Positions 21,991 through 34,052 of a DNA stretch of 64,000 nt are shown piece by piece. How positions within the stretch are numbered: the stretch's first letter is position 1; each line of letters opens with the position of its first letter. This stretch comes from Glossina fuscipes (taxonomy: Eukaryota; Arthropoda; Insecta; Diptera; Glossinidae), in contig NW_023998438.1 of the NCBI RefSeq assembly GCF_014805625.2, positions 62,001-126,000 of the forward strand, in the 5' to 3' direction. The notes below the pieces were generated by a model, which was given only the letters and a program-made list of their open reading frames with translations, had not been told where the DNA came from and did no database searches. Made by a program: the position numbers and the translations under genes.

Positions 21991-22733
21991 TTATACCCTA
22001 CACTACTGATGGCACAAGGTATATTTAGTGCGGACGTATGTAACGCGCAGAAGGGTTTAAAACAGACCCGGCTTTTATTACGCCAATGGATTCGATATCA
22101 TAACCTGAATTGACCGAAGCCTGTCTGTTTGTCCGAAGTCTCTCAATGTAAGTTTGCGTTTAAGCTACAAGTTGCAATTTTTCAGACATTTTGATGAAAT
22201 TTGGTAAACTGACGTGTTTCGAATGAAGGGCGAATTTTGATTGAAAATGGTTCAGATCACTCCACTTTTTTGACCACTCTTCTAACACCATAATCTGAAA
22301 AGTCGTTATATGGAAAAAAATTGCAATTTTTAAATATTTCTCGGTAAGTGTGACTAAGTAGAAGTATTTCGGCATTTTAAATTGGTACGAAAACTTTGGA
22401 CTGGCTAGGGAAATTTTTGGAAACCCCTAGCATATAACGAAAACTGAAGTTCTTACGACGAAAACGTATTATTTTTAATGTTTCACGATCAAAATGATAT
22501 CATAATAGTAATTTAATTTTAAAAAATTAACTGCACCTAATTTGGACCATCTCAGCCTATTTCTTGGATCCTATCTTAATAAGAATTTTACCGAAAATTG
22601 ATCCTCCGTAAAAAATGTACATTTTAATTTGTGGCGATGAAAATTGAGCCATGATAGTAATATCATAAAAAAATGCGAATTGTTTCAGACAACGTCGGCC
22701 TTGCCTGACTATAATGTTCTTAGTGTTTTAATT
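21991..22733 (+). mobile_element. Helentron-like family A long copy, second of a head-to-tail pair
   Basis: Begins ATTATACCCTACACTACTGA, with TGCGGACGTATGTAACGCGC, then GCCTGTCTGTTTGTCCG (22119-22135), the AAAATGGTTCAGATCACTCC block, TCTCGGTAAGTGTGACTAAG, and CATAATAGTAATTTAATT. It ends GCCTGACTATAATGTTCTTA followed by GTGTTTTA. Its 3' end carries the same TTAGTGTTT variant as the copy before it, where other copies have TTACTTGTTT. Confidence 0.9.
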
Positions 22734-24052
22734 TTGTTATGGATTTATTAAACGAATAGAAAAACAAATGAATAATTTGGTTCGAAAAAAAAAAATTTGT
22801 TTTTTTCGTTTATTTATGTTCTATGCTTCGTTTAAGCAGTGCAAGAAAATATCATCTGGAAAATGTGTGTGTATTAATTTTCATAATATTCGTAGGCATC
22901 TAAAAGGTTTTTCTGTTATGATTCAATAAATATTAATGAAATGTTCAACCAATAAATTATTGCAGACAGAATTCTAGAAAAAATATTATTTAAACAAAGG
23001 CAAACAAACAAAAAGAAAAAGAGAAAATAATAATAATAATAAAATAATATTACTTTTGCTTTTGTTTACTTAAATCGAAAAGTAAACACGTGTCCTGATA
23101 GTGGAAGTAAAGAAAGCCTAAATAATATACAAACAGAAAGTATGTATGTGTATAACAAAGAGTAAAGTAGGTTGTTGTATTTTGCAGAAACTCAAAAATA
23201 CTACTTAAAAATGAAATGCTTCAACTTAAGCTCTCCTTCATCGGAATTAATTCTCCGTCAACAATAAAAAATGTCTCAAAAGAATATAAGGCTTTTTTTT
23301 ATTTTTTTATATTTTTTTACTTCTATTATTAAAATTCAATTCAATTTGAATCAATGAATGAGCGTATGAATGAATGGCTGGCTGACTTTATATGGAGAAG
23401 AAGTATTAAGTGTCTAAAAAGCTAAATAAATAAACAAAATGAATATTATTAAATATGCAGGAATGTGCTGCTAACAGCCGTAGTAAAAATGCGGTATGAA
23501 TTTATGTCTCATACCAAATTTTATGGCCAAAAAGTAGGTTTTTTTTTTTTTTTTTGCGCAAAAATTAACTATTCATGCCAATGTGTCATCGTTCAATTGT
23601 GCATAGCAACAGAAAGCAGCTAATAACAGTTATTTAAACATTGATCGATTTTTTTCATGTATAATCAAAGGAATGAAAAGAGATTACTTTCATTATGTAT
23701 AAGGAATTTTTGGTATCCGCTATTTAAAAAAATATAAGGTCATGTGGAATATGTGGATGTAATAATATTGTTAGATCCTCTGCAGAAGGACTAAACGTGA
23801 TGTGCACTGGGGGTCTTATAAGGTATAGGCCGTAAATCTGTATGTCCGTCCGTCCCTCCTTTCGCCTCTACTCTTTTATCTACACATTGTGCATTTAGTT
23901 TTTTAGAATACCTTCAATTTTGTTTTTGTGATCCATTTACGCTAAGTTTGAAAAATTTGCAATCGGCTGCCCATGGATTCACCAACACCCACGGAGAGGC
24001 TTAATTATTTCCCTTTTTTTTTTGAATATATTAATTTTTTTTTTTTTATTTT
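22734..24052. other. Unrecognised AT-rich DNA with simple repeats
   Basis: Contains an AAT microsatellite (about 23027-23050) and T-runs (23293-23318, 23539-23556). A lone TATGTCCGTCCGTCC near 23840 may be a scrap of a Helentron core. No gene recognised. Confidence 0.5.
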
Positions 24053-24185
24053 TATACCCTACACCGCTTGCAGTGCGATAACGTACTAAGTTTATGTGGA
24101 TTTGAGATAGACCCACCTTTCTGTTCGCCTGTCTCTCTCGCTTTGTTGGGTTCAATCTGCGGTTCTATCCGAGTGTATTGTAAAG
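24053..24185 (+). mobile_element. Helentron-like family A 5' fragment
   Basis: TTATACCCTACACCGCTTGC, then ACTAAGTTTATGTGGATTTG and AGATAGACCCACCTTTCTGT, with a weak CGCCTGTCTCTC core, after which similarity is lost. Only the first 130 bp are legible. Confidence 0.75.
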
Positions 24186-24221
24186 ATTTCGTTTTCCGAG
24201 TTATATTTGTGATATGGAATA

Positions 24222-24462
24222 TTTATATATCCCACTGCAGTAGATAGAAGGGTATAACATGTTTGTGCGTATGTATGCAACATCTACGCTCATCTTTTAT
24301 AATAGTGAACGATTCAGACGGTAATCTAAGCTTGTCTGTCCATCTGTCCGCCAACCTACAGGCCATGGACGGATACTATTGAAAATAGATCGGATTTGAC
24401 CACTTTATTTTGAAAGTCGTTATATATTGAATAGCCCATTATAGTGTTTTTTCTTGTTTTTA
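24222..24462 (+). mobile_element. Helentron-like family A, internally deleted copy
   Basis: A degraded start (ATCCCACTGCAGTAGATAGA, AGGGTATAACATGTTTGTGC), the core GCTTGTCTGTCCATCTGTCC (24329-24348), then directly ACGGATACTATTGAAAATAG and TTGAAAGTCGTTATATATTG, and the end CCCATTATAGTGTTTTTTCT TGTTTTT. About 240 bp, with the middle removed. Confidence 0.75.
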
Positions 24463-25555
24463 CTTATTTTTATAATTTTTGGAACTATAAAGCCGTAGAT
24501 CGTTTTACTTGGCCACATGATATGCAATTATTATGTACAAAAGAAGTTATAACATAAAATAACATAACATAAAATTCGGCTGAAGGGCTACTGATGTAAT
24601 CACCTTTCCCCATAACACGTCTGGTAATAATTTTTAACGTATCACTTTAATTTGTGCCTTGGGTTTTCTTTAACGAAATCTATTTATAAAGCCCGGGAAT
24701 GAACTATTAATATCCATAATAAAGTAGATAAATATAGTTTGTCAGTGTATGAAGTAACCACCAAATTGGAGCCATTGCATATAAATACGATGTATAGTAT
24801 GTATCCTACGTTATGCGCGAACGTATACAGAGTGTATAGTAGTCGCTTGATTTAGCTATCAAATTTCTTATATAAGCTAGCGGTAGAGAAATAAATGAAA
24901 TCGATTTAAGTCAAATATAGCTTTCTACAGCACGATGATTTCATTCATGCTTCGTTACCTGTGTTTTCCTTCTGTGCGTGCCTGTGTAATGGAATGATGA
25001 TGTTTCATGGTCTCATTATGCATACGTTAAAATCCATCGACATAATGGCACACTAATTCACCACCTTTATCACAACTTTTCATTTCGCCTAAAATACGTG
25101 TATCGACGCCTATGATTACGTTTTGAAGTGGAACAGAACAGAGCACGAATAAAGAAAGCAAATGTAAGAAGTCAAAACTAATCGATGCTTGCGATTCCCG
25201 TACACAGATAGACATACGTTTATAAGGTACCCAGTCGCATTTGAATAATTATTCAATCACTGATGAAAGATTACGATGCTCGCTGTATATTTTTTTTGCA
25301 CTCTTTTAATAAAAGACATAACATTGCATCGAACTTAGTAGAATTATTGCTTATTTTTGTCGATTAATTGAATATAATTGGTCGTACTTTCTGGACACAG
25401 TACTTTAAGGGACATCCCCCGAGTTATTGTTTCTGTTTTGTTATACAGCCTCGGTGAACGTCTTTATCAACATTTAGATCAATGCATGTTTCGTAGGCAA
25501 CAATTGTTTTCATGAGTGTAAGTAAATTACACCAATTTTTACACATGACTTGTTT
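24463..25555. other. Unrecognised DNA
   Basis: A short run AACATAAAATAACATAACAT near 24551-24570 resembles the degenerate TAACATA-rich DNA around 45-46 kb. No gene recognised. The 62-codon minus frame at 25027-25215 has no motif. Confidence 0.45.
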
Positions 25556-25690
25556 TTTTTTGAGTTAGACGGACCGACGGAGTGGTAGACATAACTAAAT
25601 CGACTGGCTGATATCTAGCGAAATATAGGTTGCATATTTCTAGGCGTTAGGCAAATTTGATGCGAACCAAATCTTTAGCGATGGCAGCAA
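25556..25690 (-). mobile_element. Possible family B core fragment
   Basis: AGACGGACCGACGG, then AGACATAACTAAATCGACTG and GCTGATATC follow the inverse order of an INE-1-like core (GACGGACAT..CTA.ATCGACT). No ends are seen and similarity decays after 25690. Confidence 0.4.
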
Positions 25691-26381
25691 AAGTTAACTT
25701 CACGCATGTTACGACTTAGTCTACTAGTTTTAGGCGAAATTTATAGATCCTGCTAATGACTGTAAACCTATGATAATATTTTAAGTCTTTAGAGTAACTA
25801 TTTGTAGTTTATTTGCTAAAGGGCCGATTGTTAAAATCTTTAAACGGCGCGTTTGTATAGCTCTGCTAGAAATTTAGGACAACATCCCAAATAGATATGC
25901 GCTATAACTTTAAAAGCTGTTTCGCCTTTCTAGCGTCGAAAAGGTATTGAGCCAAAGACGAAAAATATATTTACTATCCGTATGCAGTATAACTGTAATG
26001 AGTGTTTTCTTTTTTCTTCACTACGTTTTTTTGCTAGCAAAAATTTACTATTCTTAGCGTTAAACGAAGGTTAGTTGTTTCAATGAAATCCCGTAAACGG
26101 TAAGTATATATGCTTGAGTTTCGCATACACAAACTGAAATTTTCAGATTGCATTTATTTGGTAAATTGTGTCACAACGACGTGCATATGAAATGGTAGTA
26201 GACAGGAAATTTGAAAAGTTTTCTTTCGTTGCTTGTATTTATTTATATTTTTGTATATGTGAATATAAATTGTGTATGTGTGTGTATAAAAATGCATTTA
26301 TGTAAATACATATTTGTGTTTATATTTCTATATATGCATTTATGTATATCATGCCGTTTATTGTATTCTGTTTATATATAT

Positions 26382-26417
<36 letters not shown>

Positions 26418-27369
26418 CATACATATCATTTTTTTTCTGTTAATGCAATGTGAAGTTATTCGTGGAAATGTTTGAAGTTTACGTTAGTTCTCAATTTTTG
26501 TTATTATTCTTATTGTTGTTATTGTTGGTGATTGTTTAAAGTGAAAAAATCTATATATTATGCACATAGCCATATATACGTTTGTATATAAACATATGAT
26601 GACCTATTTGTCGAGTGGAGGAGGGCGGCGGCCAAAATAAGAATAAGATCATAAAAAAAAATGAGCGACGACTAATCTAACCTCACTTTTCATCAGGGTG
26701 AAAAAAGAAATGCCGGAGGGGCATTGGTGCGAGTGCATATATTTACTAACACTTAGAAACCTGGAGATTTATCCCTATATTTATGTTCACATTGTGATTT
26801 TAAAAAAAATAGGTCACAGAAAAAGTTTCAACATTAGCGTGCAAAGAGTCAACCAAACACCTCCACGCATTACCTGAGTGCCTGGTTGTTTCGCTGACAT
26901 TTTTTTCTTGTGTTTATTTGTCGGCATACATTTCGTAATTTACCCACATTTCTTGTTGCTCCAAAAGCACTGTTTCATAGATGCACGTTAGCGTACATCT
27001 ATATACACATATACCTATACGTATATATATGCATAGCTATGCGTCTCGTTTATGGATAGCTGAGCTGACCTGTCTTCATGTCATGTGCATAGGGTAAACA
27101 CATTTTTGTTTCTTTTCAATCCACATCGCTCTCTGCCGACATATTAATTTTCTTATTCCACGTGCAACATCCATAATTACTCATGTGGAATGTAAAAGGT
27201 ATAGTTCTTCATAAAAATTGTGAATTTACGGTTTCTCTATTAATAAAAATCTTACTATTCTAAAAAGTTAATGTGTACTGATTTTCCACTTGTGGGTCTA
27301 GGACACTTATTTGCAGATGCCTTGCATGTTCAGTAGCAGAATACTCTCAGAAATGATTTGCTTTGAAAA
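25691..27369. other. Unrecognised DNA with a TA microsatellite
   Basis: Holds TG/TA-rich sequence from about 26255 and a pure TA run at 26389-26412, plus scattered TATA-rich patches near 27010-27030. The 80-codon frame at 26211-26453 is a translation of this simple repeat. Confidence 0.55.
26389..26412 (+). repeat. TA microsatellite
   Basis: About twelve uninterrupted TA dinucleotides, flanked by further TATA- and TATG-rich sequence. Confidence 0.95.
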
Positions 27370-27384
27370 ACTTAGACCGAAGGC

Positions 27385-27565
27385 ATTATGAGTGGCCGAT
27401 TAGAGAATCGCGACTACCAAGTAAGTGTTCGCGGTGAAGGCATGTCACTTACCGATTTGCCACACATCCAGTAGGTAGCGGCCACCACCTTCATATTCCT
27501 TTCTTTCTATCTCTCTTCTGACCGTCACCGCGTTACGCGAATATGGGGACGTCTCCTGAGAGATT
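27385..27565 (+). mobile_element. tRNA-derived SINE copy
   Basis: The head contains TGGCCGATTAG and TCGCGACTACCAAGT (27408-27422), the latter identical to the copy at 59583. The B box is worn (GTGTTCGCGGTGAAGG). A pyrimidine-rich body (TTCCTTTCTTTCTATCTCTC) leads to the tail TTACGCGAATATGGGGACGT followed by CTCCTGAGAG (27533-27562), shared with the copies at 5633 and 38313. Confidence 0.6.
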
Positions 27566-28149
27566 AGTAACCTCCATTGAATGCTTCAGTAGGTAGAAAC
27601 AACTGAACGCGTAAATGCTTTTTCTGCAATTTTGGTATAATCGTAGACATCACAAAATTCTGTGGATGATTGTTGCGACAATAGAAAGATACTCAGACAT
27701 CAGAGACATTGTTCTCTACAATTGATGCGCGCTTTCAATGCTAGACTTAAACCAAGAGCGTGGTTTTCCTATGACCGGGAAAGAGTTTACAGTAAGTAAG
27801 CAAGTAATACAACATCGAAGAAAATGGCAAAGTTTTACTCATATTCCATTTAATATTAGGACTTGCGCACCATTTTTACTCAATCCTGCCCCTTGTTGTC
27901 CGGCATACTCCTTTTGCGTAACTGATGAAAATAGGTTCGTTATGTCAAGTTAAAGACTCGCAGGGGACCGAAATTACTTTGCAATACTGAATTTTTCAAG
28001 GAAAGTGTATTTGTTGGTGAAACAAGGAAAGTGTGCTTCGATATCCTTGATCATTTGCCTAATGTGGTTTATATTGCGCTTATGTGCAGGCATATTAAGA
28101 GAAAGTGTTTTAGGGAGATAAAAGAGGTTTGCCCACCTTTAGCAGAACT
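27566..28149. other. Unrecognised DNA
   Basis: No motif found. The open frame at 27738-27953 gives no recognisable domain. Confidence 0.45.
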
Positions 28150-28380
28150 ACACTCACACTTTCTCAGAGTTCTCACCTACTTATGTACCGGTGAATACAC
28201 TATCGCGACTGGTCGTTGTTTAATCGTGCTGCCTGCCCTCGGAATAATCTACCAGCAGGGGTATTTCCTCCCGTACCTGATATCTCCATTTATAAATCGA
28301 ACGTTCACAAACACCACTCCGTTTCTTTACCCCTCTCTTTCTGTAACCTTTACAGATGACCATCGTATCCGCTCGTATAG
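28150..28380 (+). mobile_element. Possible diverged SINE copy
   Basis: TATCGCGACTGGTCGTTG (28200-28217) resembles the SINE head after the A box. CACTCCGTTTCTTTACCCCT and CTCTTTCTGTAACC, then GATGACCATCG, resemble the body and tail seen at 27487-27530. No clear B box. This stretch supplies most of the 127-codon plus-strand frame at 28031-28414, which I therefore do not call a gene. Confidence 0.35.
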
Positions 28381-30844
28381 AAGGGATCCTTTAAGTGGCT
28401 GCTCACAAAAGTAAAGTCTATGAACCCATGGAATCCTTTCTAAGAAGAAGCGGAAGAACGAGAGACTGAAAATAAATTTTTTAATATGTATCCACTTTTT
28501 TCCTCTGATCGGTTCATACTGTAACAGATACAAGTTACCTTCCGGTTTCAATATTTGTCCCAACGAACAGACGTAATACAAAAATAAGAGATAAATGCCA
28601 AGTCTTTACAAAAGCTAAGCAAAAGCTACTGTAGAGAATACAATTAAATCGATCAGAGATATCCAATGTTTTTTTCGATATATTATGATCAATTTTGGCC
28701 TTGGAATAGATAAAGCTATTTTGTCTTTTATATTAGATTACGGAGCTCTACGACTATTTGCTAGCTCCTGTTTACCATAGTTTTTTGGGTTTTTGAAATA
28801 TTCAATATTAAGAATATTCTGCTAAACGATAAAAGGCATTACGTTATTCGTTTCAAGCTAAACCTAATTGCTTTGCTATGTTTCTATTTTAAGGTTAAAA
28901 AAAAAAGTAAAACAAAAACATTTTGCTGGTTTGTCCAACAGGAGGTCCGTTATATTAAAAATTTAATCGATTTGTCTGCTTTTATATCCCCGTTATGAAG
29001 ATCGTATTAAATCCATTAAACATTAGAAGAATGAATATATATATGTACATTGAGGTCTTAACTCTCTCTCTCTTGCTCTTTTGGTTTGCACAATTATCTA
29101 TAGAGTGCTGCTAAGTTGCGAAAATATGCAATACGATGCGATATGTAATCAGTATATGAACCGAAGGAGTTTACATTTTATCTGACTGTCTTAAGCCAGT
29201 TCTAGATGGATATGAAAAATTAGAAACAAATCAAGTAAAACTCCTTTTTTGTTGTTGTGTATTTATAGAAGAAAATTTATGATTTTCAAATTTGTCAAAC
29301 TTAAAACAGCTGTTACGATAGAATCAGATATTCCATAAATGTCTAAATAAGTTCATAAAGTTTGCCTAGAAATCATTTAATAGATAAATCGCATCGTGGA
29401 GCCGTCTATACATGATTAGCAGTAACAGTAAGGCCTAAGGACCCAACAAAGCTCTTCATCTCTGCATTGAACCTTTTCTTTTTTTACAATGCAGCAAACC
29501 ATCTGCTGTTGACTCCTTGAGCATTTAAGAAGAAGATTCTCGAAAGCATTCAATAAGCATTTAGAACAAAAAGCAAAAGAACACAAAATTTTTATAAAAG
29601 TACATTTGACACATTCTAGGAAAAGATTTGTAAAAGGAAAGCTGGACAGCGCTGGTTTACATCACTATTTCTATGGTTTTAGATTCCATTTATCATATAT
29701 AAGAATGACGTGTATATTTTTTACACTTAACATTGTCTGCTGTATGTGACGGGTCTTTAGGTTTATGAAAAATTATTTTATTTGTTTTTGTTGTTTTTTT
29801 TTTTTTTTGTTTTGGTTTCTGTTCAAGTTTTTATTCCATCAGTTTCAAAAAGTTTTTCATTACAAAGAACGGTGCTGCAGGTGTTGTTATTATTGTGATT
29901 ATATTAAAAGGGAAAAATAAAAAATGAAATAATGATTAAATCTTTTAACAAGAAGTGTTATTTGTTGTTCTTGTTGTTGTTGGTTTTTTTTTTTTCTGTC
30001 TAAATTGTATTGTTATATATATTTATATTTCTATGAAAGGAATATAACCCTGTTTTAGAAATGTTATCATCACGATTACGGTCTTTGACTTTTTCTTCTC
30101 ATTTTTCATTGATGACATGACAAAGCAGAAATATTTGAGACGCATTTAAGCAACAGTTTTGATCAGTTTGGTCAGATCTTTTTCCAACTCTCTAATGTTA
30201 CACTTATACTAACATTGTCTTTTCAATAATAAGTTTATAAGATGGGGGATTAGGACTGAAATCATGTCAGCTTGTTTTCTTTCTTACAAATTTTATAACT
30301 TTGCCTAAATCCAGAATCTTAGGGTTTTCCGATCACTGTCGTTCGGTTAAGTTGAAATATTCATTGAATTGCTGGTTGAATCCAATGGTAAACAATTATA
30401 CGTATCTATAAAACTAAGCATCTTGACAGCACTAGCGCCTTGCGGTTATTCGTAAATGTCTTCAGAGAGAGCGCTTTGAGAAGTAAAGAGCAGCATTTAG
30501 CATTGTCTTTATTTAAAGCACAGTACTATAGAGTGATCTTGTCGGCTATACTGTATACACGGGTTTTTGTTTCTCAAGCATTAATTTATGATTCATTATT
30601 TCATCAAGGTATGAAGGCATGACGGAGCGAATGTGTGCACTATAAAAAGATAGATGTCTTATGGATGCAACATACCTCAAACTTTAATGTAAAGATATGT
30701 AACTATGCCAGACAGTTATTATTCCCTTAATAAAAGCTACTACTTGAGAAATTAAAAAGTTAGAAGCAATCCGAACTTCAGGCATGACATAACCTAAAAA
30801 TAAGCAGTAAAACCAAGAAACAAAGTTATTATTTTTCCCTTTTT
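28381..30844. other. Unrecognised DNA, T- and GTT-rich patches
   Basis: About 2.5 kb. GTTGTT-type simple sequence and T-runs occur around 29782-29812 and 29960-29998. CTCTCTCTCT occurs near 29062-29075. No gene, element end or tandem array recognised. The 60-codon frame at 30440-30622 carries no motif. Confidence 0.5.
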
Positions 30845-31215
30845 ATGTCCTACATCATTAATGGCGCAGGTTTGTGCGGACGTATGTAATGCACAGAAGG
30901 GCTTAAGGCAGATCCACTTATTACCCATGATCATTTTTTCAATAGATTTAAGCCTGGCTGCCCATTTGTTCGTCTGAAATCTGCCCTTGTAAACTTTAAA
31001 TTCCATCAACAGTTCGCACTTTTTAGGATAGTTTGATGAAACTTGGTACACTGACTTGGTGCTTTGGTCCACGCATAAACGCTATTGTAAATAGTTCCAA
31101 ACGGTCCACTTTTCCGATCACCCGGCATATAATATTTTATTTTGAAAAAAATTTCATTTTTTAATATCTCTCGACAAACGTCGCTGAGTAATTGCAAATT
31201 ATTTTAAATAACAAT
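30845..31215 (+). mobile_element. Helentron-like family A copy, 3'-truncated, left arm of an inverted pair
   Basis: TCCTACATCATTAATGGCGC, then GTTTGTGCGGACGTATGTAA and GCACAGAAGGGCTTAAGGCA, GATTTAAGCCTGGCTGCCCA, AGTTTGATGAAACTTGGTAC, ACTGACTTGGTGCTTTGGTC, and the TCTCTCGACAAACGTCGCTG block of long copies. Sequence similarity is lost near 31215, just before an oppositely oriented fragment. Confidence 0.8.
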
Positions 31216-31239
31216 TTTTTCAAAATAATACTTTATAAG

Positions 31240-31480
31240 GTCATCAAAAATGAATCTTACCTAATCCATTTTTTGCAGAGGATTCGTCCCTGGACCAAAA
31301 TATTTTAGTGTATGAAATTCTGCTAAATTACTTTAAAAATCTTGACCTTTAATTTGAATACAAGAATACATGGGTAGACGATCATGCAAGCTTAAATCTA
31401 TTCACGAAATGATCTTGAATTGATTGTTTCAATAAAATTTAGATCTACTTTAAGCCCTATCACAAAATACTCGACATTTA
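31240..31480 (-). mobile_element. Helentron-like family A fragment, right arm of an inverted pair
   Basis: On the plus strand GGGTAGACGATCATGCAAGC and TTAAATCTATTCACGAAATG, then AATAAAATTTAGATCTACTT and TAAGCCCT, are the inverse of the early region and core of family A. The 5' palindrome and 3' end are missing. Confidence 0.65.
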
Positions 31481-31539
31481 TATGATTTTGAGGATAATCG
31501 ATCACAAATAATCTATAGGCTTAAAAAGAAAAGCTCCCC

Positions 31540-32265
31540 TTTTTACTAAGGGTGATAGTTAAAATTTGCGTACATCTTGTAGAAAACATAATTTTCATTA
31601 GAACATTATCGAAGCTTCATGTACTACTTCTGCAAATGACAAAGCACTTTAACTTATATTGTAAGCATGTCCTTTGGCCGGTTTGGGGCTTTTTCGAGCT
31701 TTTTTGAAAATTCGAAGTCGGTGTTTTCGTGTTTGCAAATGGGAGGTTATGTCCCACATTTGGCGAATAGACAGATGGACGGATGGACATGTTTTGATGC
31801 CTTGCAATATTAACACTTGTCAAAACTCTATATATATTTTATGAGTTTTTTGAAAGTTAATTTTGTCCGTTAAAAAGATTGTAATCAAAAATGAAACCTT
31901 GATATACTATAGTGTTGGGTGTAGACATGGCATCGTTCACAGACTATATGTTCCAACTGGTTTATGTAAAAAAGCAAAAAAGCAGTTTTTTTCTCTTTGG
32001 AAAACGGAAGTGTTCTCAGTTTAGTAGGGACTGTAAACGTGATCATTTTCTATACCAACCGGTGTACAATAACTTGAAATATTTTCGACAAATTTAAAAT
32101 TGATAACTGCATCTTTGCAGCTGGGACATTGTCTACAAAAGACATTGCAAAGACCGACAGACGGATAAACGGACATGCTTAAATAGTTTCAGAATTTGAT
32201 GTTTTGCAGTGTCGCTGAAGCTTTCTTCTAAATATTGCAAACGTTTTGACCTCGCACACCCTCTT
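31540..32265 (-). mobile_element. Helentron-like family B copy, both ends lost
   Basis: From the right: TTGCAAACGTTTTGACCTCG (32242-32261), CAGAATTTGATG (32188-32199), the first module GACAGACGGATAAACGGACA (32156-32175), the AACGGAAGTGTTCTCAGTTT block (32004-32023), the second module ACAGATGGACGGATGGACAT (31771-31790), and CATGTCCTTTGGCCGGTTTG (31667-31686). The order is that of family B on the minus strand. The 5' TATACCC start and the 3' hairpin are not recognisable. Confidence 0.75.
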
Positions 32266-33334
32266 TGCTTTGATGGGGAATGGAAGTGAAAAATGTAATG
32301 CTTTTCATTTTTGCTTCGATCATTTTCTATCCATAATAATTTTTAAACAAATTAGACAGGGTTATTTATTTTAGAAAGCAAGTTACGACTATCTCACCAG
32401 ATGTCGTCCGACGTTGGCCTATGCGATACGATGAAAATTTATTTTGTGTAACTGTAACATAATATGAACGCTTTCTTGAATAAAGGCTTAATGGCACTAA
32501 CACCTTGAGTAGTAATAAAATCCAACTGAGTGAAATCATACAATAAATGTGAAATTACACTGAATCATCTTGGTTCTTGGTTTATTGAATTCCAGAAGAA
32601 GAAGAATTTCCTTTTTGATCACATCTTTGATTTCAAAGAAAAATGCAACTTAAAATGAAATCAAAAAGATTAGCATCATTAACGTTGGCATTGGTGAAAA
32701 GTTTCCTTATAATTTTCTTATATCAATGCATGACGATGGATGCGCACTTGAGCACTTCTATAGAACGTGTGTCATTATAATTTAGAATAAAAAAATTTCC
32801 AAGGAATTCTTAATCGAATATATATATATACATATATATATATATATTTATATGTACAATTTATATTGTACAATTTTTATTAAGTTAATAGAGCACGTTG
32901 TTAACAACAATTATCGTGAATTTGCTGTAATTTTAAATGAGTTTCATTACAATCATGTGCTATAATAATTAGTTTTCTATTTATATGAAAAACAAAAAAA
33001 AAAAAAAAAGGAAAAAATGTTTATTTATCTCTTTTCCCTCAATTTTCTTTTTTATTTATTTATTTAATTTTTTTTTTTTTTTTTTATATTTTATAATTGA
33101 CGTGTTGAGAGAAATGCTCTCCTATAGCGGTTGATTTAAATTTGTTCGATATTTAGCTTCCTATTTATTGCATAGATACACGATGAATACATAAACAACT
33201 GTTATGTGTATACGGATATGTGTATACGTGGCAAATACTGCATTACGTATTGTGCTTTATGACGTTTTCTCTAAGGTGACCAAATGTCTATACTATATTA
33301 TTCGTCATCTCATTTAATATAAAAGCATTTCGGT
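32266..33334. other. Unrecognised AT-rich DNA with simple repeats
   Basis: TA microsatellite at about 32818-32851, A-run at 32993-33009, T-run at 33068-33086. No gene recognised. Confidence 0.55.
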
Positions 33335-33488
33335 AGGTTGTAATCAGGACGGACGGGCACAAGCTTAAACAGATTTAGAATATGACTCTGAATCGATGGG
33401 CATAATGTAAGGTGGGTCTATCTCAAGCCCTTCTGGATAAGCGTACAAATTAAATATACTCTTTTCCCACAACTGGTGTAGGGTATAA
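33335..33488 (-). mobile_element. Helentron-like family A 5' fragment
   Basis: CACAACTGGTGTAGGGTATA (33468-33487) is the inverse of the family start. CTTCTGGATAAGCGTACAAA and AGGTGGGTCTATCTCAAGCC follow leftward. The fragment ends just past the GGACGGACGGGC core. About 155 bp. Confidence 0.8.
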
Positions 33489-33739
33489 CAACGCTGCTTT
33501 CGTTTTCGAAGTAAACTCTTCTGAATGCGATATGGATCAAATTCTTTCCTCAATACATTGTTTGGACTGTGCCATTATTTTTGGTATTGTGTACGTACAT
33601 AGTTGTGCAGCATACACAAATTGTTAAGGCAATGAACCTACGATTAAGCATATAGGATGAGGCTTCGTTGTGTGTAAATGGCTTCGAAGATAATTTCCCC
33701 TTTGATGTGAAATCTGATTGCTCCTAAAGAATTATTATG

Positions 33740-34052
33740 CGCATGAAAATAGCTTTCCGGCAAGGTTTGCGGGCTGAAAATTTATTTTCACTTTACGTGT
33801 TTCGGTGAGTGTGTCCTTCAACCGATTTTACCCATTTTTAACTGCCAACCTACGTGCACGAATTCCTAATGTTTCTGCCAAATTTGAAGTCGTTAGCTTC
33901 ATTCAGACGGACCTGCTTCAATCGATTTACAATTTGATGCTGATCAGGCATATATATATTTTGGGGGATTTCTCATGTTTTTTTCTGAGCGTTGCAAACG
34001 TTTTGATAAAACGAATATACCCCTTATCCTACGGTGATGGGTATAAAAAGAG
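33740..34052 (-). mobile_element. Helentron-like family B 5' half
   Basis: The right end CGGTGATGGGTATAAAAAG (34034-34052) is here the inverse of the 5' start, followed leftward by ACGAATATACCCCTTATCCT, GTTGCAAACGTTTTGATAAA, GATGCTGATCAGGCATATAT and ATTCAGACGGACCTGC. Similarity fades near 33740. The 3' half is missing. Confidence 0.75.

Noticed and set aside
23815..23960. TATGTCCGTCCGTCC scrap as a Helentron copy
   Set aside because: Only the simple GTCC core is present, with no flanking family A or B blocks.
28031..28414. 127-codon plus-strand open frame
   Set aside because: Most of it overlaps a SINE-like body and tail. No recognisable domain.
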